Part shown: in pieces, positions 12,129 to 44,516 of the stretch
Layout: every line of letters begins with the position of its first letter
Numbering within the stretch: position 1 is the stretch's first letter
NCBI GenBank assembly: GCA_963971285.1
Contig: OZ020250.1
Span: 14,306,499-14,370,498 of the forward strand
Direction of reading: 5' to 3'
Origin: Astropecten irregularis
Taxonomy: Eukaryota > Echinodermata > Asteroidea > Paxillosida > Astropectinidae
DNA: 64,000 bases
Translations under genes and position numbers: made by a program
Notes under the pieces: model-generated
Databases searched by the model: none
What the model saw: the letters and a program-made list of their open reading frames with translations, nothing else
What the model was told of the DNA's origin: nothing

Positions 12129-12290
12129 AATTAGTCTGTGTTCACTTTTCAGTGGCTTGAAAAATATAAGATCTGTTTGAAATAGCGTCACGAAAAATCT
12201 GTAACAATATAATATATCTTGTGTAGGATAATGTAGACACGTTTATCTATGTGCTGTATACTCATTATAAAGCACGGTCTTGTCACCCTG

Positions 12291-12296
12291 AATAAA
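12291..12296 (+). promoter_or_regulatory. Candidate poly(A) signal of gene B
   Basis: AATAAA 587 nt after the stop of gene B, inside a stretch conserved with 3529-3534 after gene A. No transcript evidence. Confidence 0.45.
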
Positions 12297-12428
12297 ATGA
12301 ATATTTTCAAATTAATGTTTCTTTGCTTTTCATTAATCTATTATATATAAAACATAACCTTGTACAAACACATACATTGTATCAATATTCGGTTCTAGTG
12401 CAAAGGTAGACCAGTTCATTTGTCCTCT

Positions 12429-12781
12429 TAAAGGTAGTATCATACTTTGCTAAGAAACCAAAACAGAAATGTTGACAGATTTACGTATAATTTACAGGGT
12501 ATGAAGATGGTGGTGGTAGAAACATACCGTTAAAGTTGTCCCGCCTGAAATGTTGTATTTATCCAGAAATTTGTAAAACAACGACCGAAAATCTGTTAAA
12601 AGATCAAAAATAAAAGAGAAAGGTCTTAAAAGATACTGTGGCTGTTTTTCACCGTTTTCTCGAAAAGTGGGCACCGTATGGGACTGAAATTTTCGCAGAT
12701 GACTGTTACTGTATCTGTCTTGATATGTTTGCCCAAAAATCTGTAGCTTTGATAAAAACCAAAGTATGATATTACCTTTAA
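12429..12781 (+). mobile_element. Complete M1-family MITE, 353 bp
   Basis: Starts TTAAAGGTAGTATCATACTT and ends in the reverse-complement form CAAAGTATGATATTACCTTTAA. Interior landmarks: GGTAGAAACATACCGTTAAA, TTATCCAGAAATT, AAGATCAAAAATAAAAGAG and GTGGGCACCGTATGGGACTG. A second, shorter copy (12778-12960) begins in the shared TTTAA. No reading frame of note. Confidence 0.75.
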
Positions 12782-13089
12782 AGGTAGAATCATACTTTGG
12801 TATAGAGAATAGTTGTGGTCTGTTCATAATAAATACACAATTTCAGGTGGAAATATTTTAACGGTATGTTTGTACCAGCACCATCTCCGTACCTTGAAAG
12901 TTATACCTTAGTCTGTGAACGTTTTTGATTTGATTTCCTACCAAATTACGATAGTACCATTAATAACTTCAATATCACTGGGCTATCCTAGCCTGAGCTA
13001 TTACTAAAAGGTTTCTTTCGAAACGTTTTTGCAACATCAAAGGGGGCGGGGCATAAAGTGTCTGGATGCAGCCGCACATTTTCAAAGTG

Positions 13090-15017
13090 AAAGTTGAGTG
13101 CTGAGATTCAGTTTATATTTACGTGACGCTGCATGTTTGTGCATGTTTTCTCCAGGTGGGAGTTGCTGGGCTTGCTCACACTTACACACACTAAAATAAT
13201 CCCAGGTTAATATTACCTGACCCTAATGGGTGGGTCTACTTATTCTTTGCTCTTTGGTCAGCCTTTGCCCCGTCACCCAATAATCCAGCATTATAATTAT
13301 CACAAAGCTGATGGGCTCAAAGGTCAACAGAAAGTCGAGGATTACCAATGTAAACATTATTTCATTGAGTAAATCTCATTGAGTTTGGACCTCCCTGTAT
13401 GTAAAATGAAAACAAGAAAAAAAGGGGAGGGGCAAGGGGAGTGAAGAGGGGGGGGGGGCAGAATTAAACTTGTGGCAACAACTTCAAGAATTCGGTTCCA
13501 AAATGGCTGCCGGACACAATCGAACATTTTGGTGATGTCGGCTTTTGGGACCATCCTGTCGTAACTCCCTATATGGTTGCACCCAAGTAAATAAACTCCC
13601 ATAGACAACAGTGATAAATCCGAATACATGTACTTCACAAACCATTTAAAAATACTCAGAACTCTCACAGCTGTTCAAGTTGCACAGAAAAATGATGATG
13701 AACGTGTCACCTTTCATTTTCTGTTCACTTTATGGTGAGTTGACCATTGATTTTTTTTTTAGATTATACTAATAATCGGCTGACCTCCCCTAAAACAAGG
13801 TATGGATCACTCCAGTCAAAGAAGCCATTAAAAAAAAAAACATCCCTCTGCAAAGCGGCTGAAATAGACCCACTTTCTCACCCAATTGCATCACAAATGG
13901 TCACAAATGGAAGCCCAGAGTCCAGACAGGACGTCCAGTGCCATATTTCTACAATCTTCTCAGTTCCATAGCTCTCAGAACTCTCTCATTTATAATAAGA
14001 CGGATTTTGGGTTGGGACTATTTACTTGGGTGCACCCTTGTAGCGACAACTTCAAGAATTTGGTTAAAAAAAAAAGCTGCCGGATACAATCGACCATTTG
14101 GGTGTCGGCTTTTAGGACCATCCTATCGCAACTCCCTATCGTATACGGCTCAGTTGTGCGACCATAGTAATGCTCCTTTAGTTGTAGCATTGAGGATGCA
14201 AGTTATGCGAGCACTGCACGGCATGGGACGGTGCAAGCAGTCCGATTCAAAGGCTTTTTGACAATAGCCAGTCTCAACCTTGAGGCTATAGATGTGTTCA
14301 CAAAACTTCCTGCATGTCTGCTTCTACACAAATTTGTATTGTATAACTGTAGGCTATTATCTCTTTCACAATGTAGGATGATGTTGCATTTTCCAAACCT
14401 GCAGGGGCCAATTTCATAGAGCTGCTTAAGCGTGAACACGTTAACGTTTCCATGATCGAACAGTAATAACCATGGAGGAAGGATATTCACCCATGGTATT
14501 ACCAACTTAATTTTCATGTGCATGATGTTAACTGTTTTTGACTTGTTTTCGGCCATTGTTTGCTGAGCATAACATTCACAAGGAGTTTTGGCTGGCTTAA
14601 TGATTTCATTAAGGTTTTTGGTGCTTACGCAGAATTGTGTGCTTAGTGCAGCTCTATAATGGAATTGGCTCCAGGCGATCAAGCAGGGAAGTGGTGCATT
14701 CATCAGTGATTGTTTCTACAAGGAAAAAAATATACAAATGTTAAAGTACATTGTAAACTTAAAGTTTAATAAGAAAACCGAAACATAGGCTTATATCTGT
14801 GACGCAAAGTCACAGGTTTGCGTAAGCCTGTGTCAATAAGATTATGAAACGATAATGAATATGCAACAGTCAAGAAGCGCCGTAAGTTCTGCCCCACTGT
14901 CAACAATAGCCAGTGTTTGTAGTTGTATTTACGGCGATCCCTGAGTCGATCTTTTGTCAGAGTTGTCGGCTGGAGTCTGTTGCTGTGTGAGTCGTCACGT
15001 TGTGAGTGCATTGGGCG
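13090..15017. other. B-C intergenic spacer
   Basis: No gene recognised. Two related repeats lie at about 13469-13580 and 14010-14151 (both contain CAACTTCAAGAATT and GGACCATCCT). A member of the GGGGCCAATTTCAT MITE family is at 14404-14672. Short G and A runs occur near 13449 and 13829. Confidence 0.4.
14404..14672. mobile_element. M3-family MITE (GGGGCCAATTTCAT ends)
   Basis: Left end GGGGCCAATTTCATAGAGCT with reverse-complement right end CAGCTCTATAATGGAATTGG; CAGG stands at both junctions. Other copies: 17040, 19087, 45421, 50155, 53606 and 63034. Confidence 0.7.
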
Positions 15018-15027
15018 TTTATAAGGG
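15018..15027 (+). promoter_or_regulatory. Possible TATA element of gene C
   Basis: TTTATAAGGG about 50 nt before the gene C start codon; placement would give a short 5' UTR. Weak evidence, no transcript data. Confidence 0.2.
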
Positions 15028-15074
15028 TCGATGTAAAGTGCTCACAGGGTTACTTGCGAACTCCGATCTCAACC

Positions 15075-24201
<9,127 letters not shown>

Positions 24202-24245
24202 AATCGATACTGAACAGCAAGGCCGAAGGATGGCTTAACTGAACT

Positions 24246-24769
24246 CCCTCAAAACTTGGTTTGACAACTCAAGTTTGAGAGGTGATATCTTTTTTGTTAC
24301 TGATCTATGAACGGTGAATCTGGTATCATTGGAAAGCGTGATTTATGATTCTTTTTTACAATGATGTGTGATTTGTTATGCTAATGTAATCGTGGATTGT
24401 ACAGTCCTGATAAATATGCAGCAATGTAAACAATGAAATGTTGCAAAATTCGTTGTTTTCAGTAATGAATTCCCAATCGTTTCGAGGATGGACTGAGTTT
24501 GATGAATGGTGTTGATGCGTTGATGCGTGAAAGCACGTTCCAAACATGGTGTATTCTCATTTGCATTTTGCAACATTTCACTTCTGACTTTGCCCTTTAT
24601 TCAGGAGAAATGCACATTCCATGATTACATAATCACAACAGATGGCACATCATTGTAAAATAATAATAATAAAGCTTTCCAATGATACCAGTTTTATTGT
24701 TCATAGATCAGTAACAAAAAAAAGATATTATCCCTCAAAAATGAGTTGCAGAACCTTTTTTGAGGAGTT
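24246..24769. mobile_element. Long-arm foldback element just after gene C
   Basis: About 60-bp imperfect arms: 24277-24337 (GTTACTGATCTATGAAC, TGGTATCATTGGAAAGC) and their reverse complement at 24675-24735. An AATAAA at 24668-24673, 467 nt after the stop, falls inside the element and could serve gene C as a poly(A) signal; that role is a guess. Confidence 0.65.
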
Positions 24770-25119
24770 TATGTTCAAGTTTTAACCGTAGTCTTAATCG
24801 GCAAAAGGCCACACAGAATCTGTATTTTTATCATGGAGATATTTTTGTCAAACTTTTGCATGAGCCATTCTTTTTAATATCCTTTCGCATTATCATCTAA
24901 TACATTGTATGCAATTTCTACTCCGCAATTTCTACTCTTTTTTAATCCGCACAATGTATCATTTTAAAGGTCTGATATGTTCTTATATAAACTGTGTTGT
25001 AATATTCTGTAATGGCGGTTATTTTACCCCACTTTCATTCTTTGAAGAGGTAGATTGTTTTTAGTAATGTTTAAAACGTTATTAAAAATACTGGTTTACC
25101 GGTTTGAGATTTCTTTTGA

Positions 25120-25169
25120 AAAACAAACAAACAAACAAACAAACAAATAAATACAAGCAAACAAACAAA
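25120..25169. repeat. (CAAA)n microsatellite
   Basis: About ten CAAA-type units with two interruptions in the C-D spacer. Confidence 0.9.
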
Positions 25170-25682
25170 CTACAATCTAGAACTATAGCCTCGCATGTTA
25201 CTCTTTATCTCGTTTGTGTTTGCCAGAAAGTAAATTTGAATATTCCAACTTGATTTTACTACTTTTGAAGCTTTTCACTGTCGTATTTTTTCATGTTTTA
25301 TTTCCCCTCAGTTTGAGGTGAACATTTAATCATGCATGATAAGTACATACATGTACATGTAGAATATGATAGTACATGTATCCTGTACTAACTCTTTGAA
25401 TAAATTAACGATAGATACCAATTGAGTTGTTATGGAATGCTGTTTTGTATACTGTGAGTTTTATTTGTTTCATTTTTTTGAACGTCGGTTACCAAACTTC
25501 GAAAAATACCTTATCATTCACCTCTTTCATAATGGACTCTTCCATTAGGTCAGTGATATGGTATGGATTCCTAGGAAGAAACCACTGACTTGGAGGGTTT
25601 TGAACGCAGGAAATGCTGGCAGACTTTGAACATGAACCGGCACCATATCTGCAAGCCAAATGTACAAATTTCCATCTACATT

Positions 25683-26374
25683 TTAAAGGTAATTTCAGGA
25701 TTCGTAACATACCCAACAATAAATGGTCACAGATCTACGCGTAACTTTCAGGGTATGAAGATGGTGCTGGTAGAAACATACCGTTAGAATATTTCGGCCT
25801 GAAATGGTGTATTTATCCAGAAATTAGTCAAACAAAGACCGAAAACAGTTTTGATCTTCGGGGTAAGATCAGTGGCGTCACCAGACTTTTGAGTCTGGGG
25901 GGGGGGGGGGGGGGGGGCACAAGGGGGGGCACTAGCAATTGTTGGGGGGCACCGCTACAATATATACATGTAATTTTTTGTTCACCAACCCAAATCTCAA
26001 ATGGGGGGGGGGGGCACGCGGGGGGGGGGGGGGGGCACGAGGTTTTCCAGGGGGGGGGGGGGGGGGCACGTGCCCCCCCCTGGCCCCCCCTTGGCGACGC
26101 CACTGGGTAAGATCAAAACCATTCTTTATGTTTTAAAAGAAACATTGAGTCGGGTTTTTGCTATTTTCTCGTGACTCGATGTCCGATTGAGCTCAAGTTT
26201 TATCATTTCATGCTGCACTAATGCACATAATAATTGTGAGCATGCAATAATGTGAGCATGCATGTGCGCTGTTGACTTGAAGACCGATTCTCAAAAGTCT
26301 GCTATTGGATTAGACAAAGTGAGAGACTGTGAGTGCTGTTCTGTGACCTTTACCAATCATGTATCATACTTTAA
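25683..26374 (+). mobile_element. M2-family MITE split by a hAT-like insertion
   Basis: Outer ends TTTTAAAGGTAATTTCAGGATTCG and CCTTTACCAATCATGTATCA. Landmarks GGTAGAAACATACCGTTAGA and CTATTTTCTCGTGACTC flank the 25870-26105 insertion; removing the insertion and one target copy restores the usual GGGGTAAGATCAAAACC. Confidence 0.7.
25870..26105. mobile_element. hAT-type MITE with 8-bp target duplication
   Basis: Inverted ends CAGTGGCGTC and GACGCCACTG; direct repeats GGTAAGAT at 25862-25869 and 26106-26113. The 8-bp duplication and CAGTGGCG ends are typical of hAT elements. The interior is dominated by long G runs, which may be assembly-prone. Confidence 0.85.
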
Positions 26375-26555
26375 TGTTTCTGGCAACGTGTCTACATAAT
26401 TTGTGTTTTTTATCTTAAAGATATGGTGTTTTTTTGTACAGAAATGAAGGAGCAACCTTTTTAGATCCTACCACGCCATTAAAGAACCAATTTTGATTAA
26501 AAATATTTACCTCAAAATTCGTTATAAGCTGTACTGGAAGTTCTTTTGTTTTAGC

Positions 26556-26930
26556 TGTCTAGCCTTTGAGAAAGATCCTGCAACGATTGAAACGCGTTAG
26601 GCCCTCCTGGCCAAACATTTTGCAGGTCATTATTTTGGCCGATGAGCAGGTTGCAGCAGTTTACTACGCGTATTAATAACATTATACCTGGCATTTTCTG
26701 TCTTTCTTGCGTCCAGTTTTCTTTGGTGAAGAGGTGGAAATTGTTTCAGTATCAAAACTGTTTTCGGTCTTTGTTTGACTAATTTCTGGATAAAGTACAC
26801 CATTTCAGGAGGAGATATTTTAACAGTATGTTTCTACCAGTACCAACTTCATACCCTGAAAGTTATAAGTAAATCTGTAAAGAAAATTTGTTTGGGTATG
26901 TTACCAAATCCTCTACTGTACCTTTAAGGA
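26556..26930. repeat. Dispersed repeat plus reverse M2 fragment
   Basis: 26556-26665 has GAGAAAGATCCTGCAACGAT, AAACGCGTTAGGCCCTCCTG and GATGAGCAGGTTGCAGCAG. 26745-26930 is a reverse M2 piece ending GGTATGTTACCAAATCC. Confidence 0.5.
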
Positions 26931-26939
26931 TTGAATGCG

Positions 26940-28234
26940 CTAGACCGGGGCTGCCATTTCAAAGCACATACCAATCTTGTCTTACGATTGTAGTCAGTCA
27001 CCGGGGCGTGGATAGACTACTACAGTGAAGGTTGGAGGTTAGATGGTCCAAGACCAGCCTGCCATATAAAGGGGCCAGCTAGGTCATATTTGACAACGAG
27101 TGCAGAATCCAGAGTGTCTGATGTGAGGCTGTCGCTTCGCTCTGTATCACCATGGGGTATCACCGCCCAGTCAATTGAACGTCCCTGGGAACCGCCGTTC
27201 TACCCAGGCCTACCTCCATGGTTCTACCGGCAGCGTGGAGACTAGAGATGGGAAGTTGAAAGTGGCAGGTTTAGATGAAAATGTCCGGGAAAACTACGTC
27301 GATGTGAATACGCACGCCTTGTCAAAACGTGTGAGTCATGAAAGTGGCAAGAAAGTGAGTATTCTCAAGGTTGGTCTTCGTCCTAAGTAAATTATTGTAA
27401 CCGTAGAGGAAAGAAGGACCAGTGCATGCTTTAACGATAGCTTTTATACCTCGGTCTTGGTCCTCAGTATTGAGTTACTACACTACACCTATCCAGTGTT
27501 GCACACAGAGCCTTGCCTAAGGTGTTAAAGGCAGCGTACAGGATTTGAAAATTATTGAGTTTGAGACAGGTTGAAAATGGACTCAACAGTTCGTAAACAG
27601 TCACCATGGGGAATCTTGGTTTATTAGATGTTGCGTGGGTTTTTCAAGGAAATCAAGATTTAGTGTCTTTTCCAAGTCGTTCGCCCGAACGATCTTTTGA
27701 GTATTTCGAAAACGTGGTGTAACTTCCGTGAACTTGGATTCGGAGGGAGGCAAGATTATATTGGCCGTATTACTGCTATCCAGATGACCAAAGCGTAGTG
27801 TACATGAAACAATGTCTGTATTAAGGAAGTTAAGACCTTCACTTTTCTGTTAAAGTACCAAATTCAGCCAAAACGCACATCTTTGCAAAACCTATTATGC
27901 TCCCTTTAACACTGAGTTCATTATGAGGGTGCGTGGATCTTCAAGTTTGGAGCAAGATCTCCCATAGTTTGCTAGCCCACATTGGCAAATCATACAGTGA
28001 TACATGGCGTGCATTACTATTGTATTGTTAGTGTATCCTGGTGAACCTGGGATTAGCATAATGATAGGCACTACAATACATCCATACAGTGTTGCACAAA
28101 GAGCACGAATATTATTAAACGTTTAGAGTTGGACCAAACTGAAGCAGATCTTCCATAGTTTGCTCTAACCTACATCGGCAAATCATGGTGACACGGCGTG
28201 ATGAAGTGTGGTGTAGCATGATGGAACTAGGATA
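26940..28234. other. C-D spacer, central part
   Basis: No gene recognised. 27530-27695 is a repeat (AAATGGACTCAACAGTTCGT, CAGTCACCATGGG, CCCGAACGATC) with a second copy at 53086-53273. Two loosely similar stretches with TCTCCCATAGTTTGCT and TCTTCCATAGTTTGCT lie near 27957 and 28148. A short open frame at 27175-27390 matches nothing known to me. Confidence 0.4.
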
Positions 28235-28614
28235 TTAAAGCCATTGCATACGTTTGGTAATGACTCTGAAACTTTATGGCAATAAAAGCTTACTTGGTGA
28301 GAAGTACAGCTGCTTTGGATAGTAAATGCATATTGAGAAACGTTCAATTCGAAGTACCGCGGTTATGGAAAAATATGTCACTTTTTATCTCCAAAAATTA
28401 TGAATCTGAGAAGCGTTATGGCCGTAACGCTTCTCAGCTATTGACAAGTTCTCTGGCGTGAAATAACCACTCTAGTTTGTCGCCAAAATCTCACAAACGC
28501 TACCACCTTTTGAATTGAAACTTTCACAGGTTAGTTTTATGGTATATATATACAATTATATTGGTTTGAAACAAACAATAGGCTCAAATTACCAAACGTA
28601 TGCAATCCCTTTAA
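28235..28614. mobile_element. 380-bp MITE (TTAAAG...TTGCATACGTTTGG ends)
   Basis: TTGCATACGTTTGGTAAT at left and ATTACCAAACGTATGCAAT at right, within TTAAAG and CTTTAA termini. The reading frame at 28276-28461 inside it is not recognisable. Confidence 0.75.
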
Positions 28615-29054
28615 GCAGACGATAAGCTTCTCTGACTGGGACCGCGACGTGAACGCTCCTTCTTGTAGAAGTATAACGTTGAATTCAAGTCATACAACCC
28701 TAATCACCTCCTCTGAAGATGAAGGATTTCCAAGGCTGAGCCTGGAATAGATCATCAGTAATCACTGCAAGTGTCGGATCTGACGATCAAGGTATGAAAA
28801 ACTTATCAATGTTTAAGCCGTTATGTTACAAACTAAATATCAGAATGATACGAAATGAAGGCGGGTCTCCTATCTAGGCCTATAAGTAATGTACGTAGAT
28901 AATGGGTATTTCTATCAGAGCCACAGGACAAAGTTCGTGAATGTACATCAGTCATGATCTGATTAAAAAGTTTAGCCTACTGCAAACGATGCTTCCATTG
29001 TGTTTGAAACAACACAAAGAGTTGCAGTTACTTGCAAATTTTTAGATCTCAACC

Positions 29055-40690
<11,636 letters not shown>

Positions 40691-40878
40691 CACAAATGAT
40701 TCAAGACTGGAAGTGATGTTTTCTGTGATTTTTCTTCGGTTTTTAAATTCTTTATTATTATAATTATTATTTTCTGCAGTTTGGAACATTTTAAATGATA
40801 TATTTCGAAAATCGTATTTTGTATTTTATTATTATTTTCTGTTACCTTTTCGTCATTGTAATAATTACAAATGGGGTA

Positions 40879-41139
40879 TTAGGGAGACACGTTAGCATCT
40901 AAAAGTGGACATTAGGAGACATCGCGATGTCTCGATGCATCGTGACTTAGGGAGACTTTTCGATGTCTCCCTAAGGTACCAGCTACCTTTTAAAGACATA
41001 TTTGTATTGTCCATATTTTATAGAAGACAGAGAATACTCTCAATATGAACATATGTCAATTTCAAGTTCATTGGTTTGGAGGATGTTTATAAATAGGTAA
41101 GTAAAGTTTGTGCATGACCCTATGGGAAAGTCTCCCTAA
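40879..41139. mobile_element. TCTCCCTA-ended element, 3' flank of gene D
   Basis: TTAGGGAGACACGTTAGCAT to GGAAAGTCTCCCTAAGG; same family as 33129. It starts about 190 bp after the gene D stop. Confidence 0.65.
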
Positions 41140-41307
41140 GGTCCCATCCTCGGTTAATATAATTTATGAAATAACTCCAATTGCTGATAATTAATTAATT
41201 ACTCCAAATCAAAATGTTGAAATTGCATGCTAATGATATGTTATGAAAGTTATAATGTATTAAACGTATACCAACATTAATTCCTTTAAACAAATTATTG
41301 TTTCTTA

Positions 41308-42304
41308 GTTTTCCCAGTCATTTTCGGCAAATGAGCGGCCAATTTCATTTTCGCGCATTCGTGTTGACGTGATTTTGCCTCCTCGGTTGAAACCGTCACT
41401 CGATTTCACTTTGATGCATCCGTATTTTTTAAAGCACTGCATTTAATTCAATTCTACAGTCATTCAATTCAGTCATGCAAAATCGGCATTCAATTTAGCA
41501 GGGTAACCGTAAACAACGATTTATACCAGATCGTAAACCTCTTTACACCTTGTTATTAAATTTCTGTGTATCTTTTGTAATTTTTCCTGTTTTCCTTAAT
41601 TTCTAGATTTCTTTGATTTATTTGTTATTTTCTTTATTTACTGGCTTGCATCTGATTAAGAGCTGATAGGTGTCGTGGATATAAGTGTCGCATCTCATCA
41701 TCCATTTTGAAATGAGTTGCATTTCCTCTGACCAACCTCTCTCTTCGTTCGGATCTCAAAAAAGTTGCGACAATCGATTTTGCTGTGGACCTGTTGATGT
41801 TCAAATTGACTGCAAGATCAAGGTAATCTAAATCATTCGAATGCATCAATCAGCCGTCAACATTAGATACTCTCTCGTATTGCGACCGTAAGCTGTTATT
41901 CTTTTCGAGGATTGGTTCAATTACAAACAATCGTTGTCAGGGGACAACACGAACGTGATTCCCATAAAAGAAATTTCTCTATCTTTTTTTTCTTTTTGCG
42001 GTACATTCATAATTGCAGATTAACAAAACGCCAAATTTGCTAAACAATTCGCAGAAATGCCTGCCCCAAAACGAATTCGAATGACTATGCGCACACTTCC
42101 AAATCCGTTTCGAATTGGAATGCTGTTCGAATAGAATTATTAAATTGAAAGGCAATTCTATTTATTCGCCTGACGCCTGTGAACATTTGCTTGCACATAA
42201 GTGAAATCGAATGACTATCTTGCGGTGCCTTGCAGTTTCATACGAAATGGAATGACGCAGAGTTTAAATTGTCCGCTCCTTTGCCGAAAATGACCGAGAA
42301 AACC
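41308..42304 (-). mobile_element. ~1-kb DNA transposon remnant with HTH reading frame
   Basis: Inverted ends: GTTTTCCCAGTCATTTTCGG at left and CCGAAAATGACCGAGAAAAC at right. A minus-strand frame (41849-41634, about 70 aa) contains DLAVNLNINRSTAKSIVATF then RGNATHFKMDDEM, which resembles the helix-turn-helix and linker of Tc1/IS630-like transposases. No DDE catalytic part was seen, so it is broken. A deleted relative with the same ends is at 48985-49390. Confidence 0.6.
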
Positions 42305-42595
42305 TATATTACATAATAAACGGACTGTATTCACTACGCTAATGCTTTTCTTTATATACAGTTTGCTATGGTGCCCAAATATTGCAAATAACAATTCTAT
42401 TTTGTTTCCAATAAATCCAACACAATATTGAAATAAATCGAAACTGCGATTATCCGTTTTTGCTTTGCCTTGATGGCTCGCCATAACAGCACGAGCTGTG
42501 TGACGCTGTACATGAAATGCCTGTATACGTCTGTGTCTTTAATGAGTGTGCAACGAAACAGCGCATAAATTACTTGCCGAATTCAAATCTCAACC

Positions 42596-43526
42596 ATGAA
42601 GACCGATTGTTGGACTGCGGTGCGCCTCGCCCTGGCACTGGGCTTATTCGCGGCGCTATCAGCCGCCCAAACTGCCCCACCCACCGTTACCGTAGAACAG
42701 GGCGACGTGTTCGGTGAGGCCGTTACTTTCCGGGAAATCAGATTCATCAGGGTGAGCAAGACCATCGATGTGTTTAAGGGGATACCGTTCGCCGAGCCGC
42801 CCGTGGGGGAGCTGCGGTTCCAGTCCCCGGTGGCCAAGAAGCCCTGGGACGGTACCTACAACGCCACTAATTATTATACACATGGGTGCCTGGGTACAAG
42901 ACCTGATCATGATGTACACACGTCACGCATGGCCAACAGCCAAAACTGAAGCTCGCAATTGAAATCTCTGCACCACCGAGCTCTACCACAGTAAGTGAAA
43001 CAATAATCTTTGAGCTACATACAATCAATAATTCTCTATTTGAACTTCAGCTCCGTGTCCAAAAATTGTTAGAGTAGTCACAAAAGCTGTTGCTTATCCT
43101 GATACCTAAATGTTGCCATTATTTCTTATCGATGTTATGTACATAATGATAAATGATACATTAATAATATTTACAGTTATCAGTAACAAATGTACGTTGT
43201 GTTTCTTTCACTGTATGAATAGTGACAAGTTGAATAAATGTCCTCTTCAGTTGAATACTTTCGCAAGCTTTCCAATAATCATTGTCAATACACATTTGCG
43301 CCCTCTATAGTCGAAGTAGCGATCATTAGGTGCATTCGTTTAGCTTCCCCGGGTCGACGCCCCAGTCAACCTCCTCTCCCCCCCCCATTCTCTCGCTTGT
43401 TTTGTGCAGTAAAACACGACCATTCCCAGTAAGGGCTGACCCGTGTTAGCTAAACGAATGCACCTATTGTCTTGCCCTCAGCAAGTTGTATAAATTATTT
43501 ATTTGCAGCAAGGGGGCGCTGTTTTG
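42596..43526 (+). pseudogene. psi-E: truncated esterase copy (exon 1 and trace of exon 2)
   Basis: 42596-42868 is nearly identical to gene D exon 1, start codon and signal peptide included (MKTDCWTAVRLALALGL... to GTYNAT). The sequence then departs from the family, reaches an in-frame TGA at 42947-42949, and shows an eroded exon end (SAPPSS followed by a GTAAGT donor at 42991). At 43509 CAAGGGGGCGCTGTTTTG after an AG may be the start of exon 2, cut off after about 18 bp. No Ser, Glu or His exon follows before gene F. A decayed or aborted tandem copy; the exon 2 trace is weak. Confidence 0.8.
43329..43464. mobile_element. M7-family MITE
   Basis: GGTGCATTCGTTTAGCT and AGCTAAACGAATGCACC ends, flanked by TA on each side. 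Second copy of the element at 31048. Confidence 0.8.
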
Positions 43527-43540
43527 TTCGATTTACCGAT

Positions 43541-44400
43541 AACATTGGGATTAGACTCCATGCAGTTCATCATAATTAACCACTAAAGTTTGTCGAACTT
43601 TTAAAGATTTGAGACCCCTAATCTCTACACAGATCATTGATTAGAGACTTGCTCCCATTGCTTAACATTCGTGCACAACAGAGGGCGCCCTCATATTCAC
43701 ATTAATTAAAGGGCATGTACATGTTCAACATATGTAAAGGTGACAGAGCAGCTGCGGTCTGTTCATAATTTGATTTGTTGTGGAATAAAAACAAACCTGT
43801 GAAATTCTCAGCTCAATTGATCATTGCAAACAGTAGAAAAAAAAAAACCGTTGCAATTGTTTTGCCAAATTTTGTTGGAAATCTGTCTCATTTTGTGATC
43901 TTGCCAAGATTAAAAATCAAGAATGATTTGTGTTTGGTTTAATTTACTCTTTTCTGTGTAAATACAGTATTTCAGCCCAGGAGAAGTTTCGCAGTAGGCC
44001 TATGCTTCTACCATTACTGTCTTTATACCCTGTAAGTTATACGTAAATCTGTGAACAGTTATGTTTTGGTTGGTTACCAATTTTGTACATGCCCAAACCA
44101 CAGCCTTGTGGGTGTACCGATGTCTAGCAATGCATTATAGCAATACCGAGATAAAATATGAACGTTTTTTCCTTATTGTCTTAAATTCGACCTCAGTGTC
44201 CTGATAATAATACCACTCTATCAGGACACTGAGTAATTATTGTCCATCCCCGCCCACCAATAATTACCTGTGTTCAAATATTTATGTATCCCGCAGTAGA
44301 TTTATCGAGTTAATTACTGGCCAGTTACGTGGATACTGGGTGGAAGGGACAGTTATATGACTATCCACCAGATAAACCAACTGTTTGTTTGTCTATGAGT
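43541..44400. other. psi-E to gene F spacer
   Basis: No gene recognised. 43730-44095 has M2-like pieces (GATTTGTTGTGGAATAAAA, TACCCTGTAAGTTATACG). A short inverted repeat GTGTCCTGATA / TATCAGGACAC lies at about 44197-44230. Confidence 0.4.
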
Positions 44401-44516
44401 TTCACAACATGATAGGACTGCATGATGATGATTTGAAGAACAGTCGAGGACAGGATTTGAAACCAAAAGGAGGTTCGTTCCCTTCTGTCTTGGGTAGACG
44501 TTGCAAAGACATATTA

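Noticed and set aside
25828-26136. Gly- or Pro-rich frames
   Set aside because: Translations of G runs inside a hAT-type MITE.
44385-44516. Longer N-terminus for gene F
   Set aside because: The frame opens with TTG and an ATG at 44409, but the added residues are hydrophilic and would bury the signal peptide starting at 44517.
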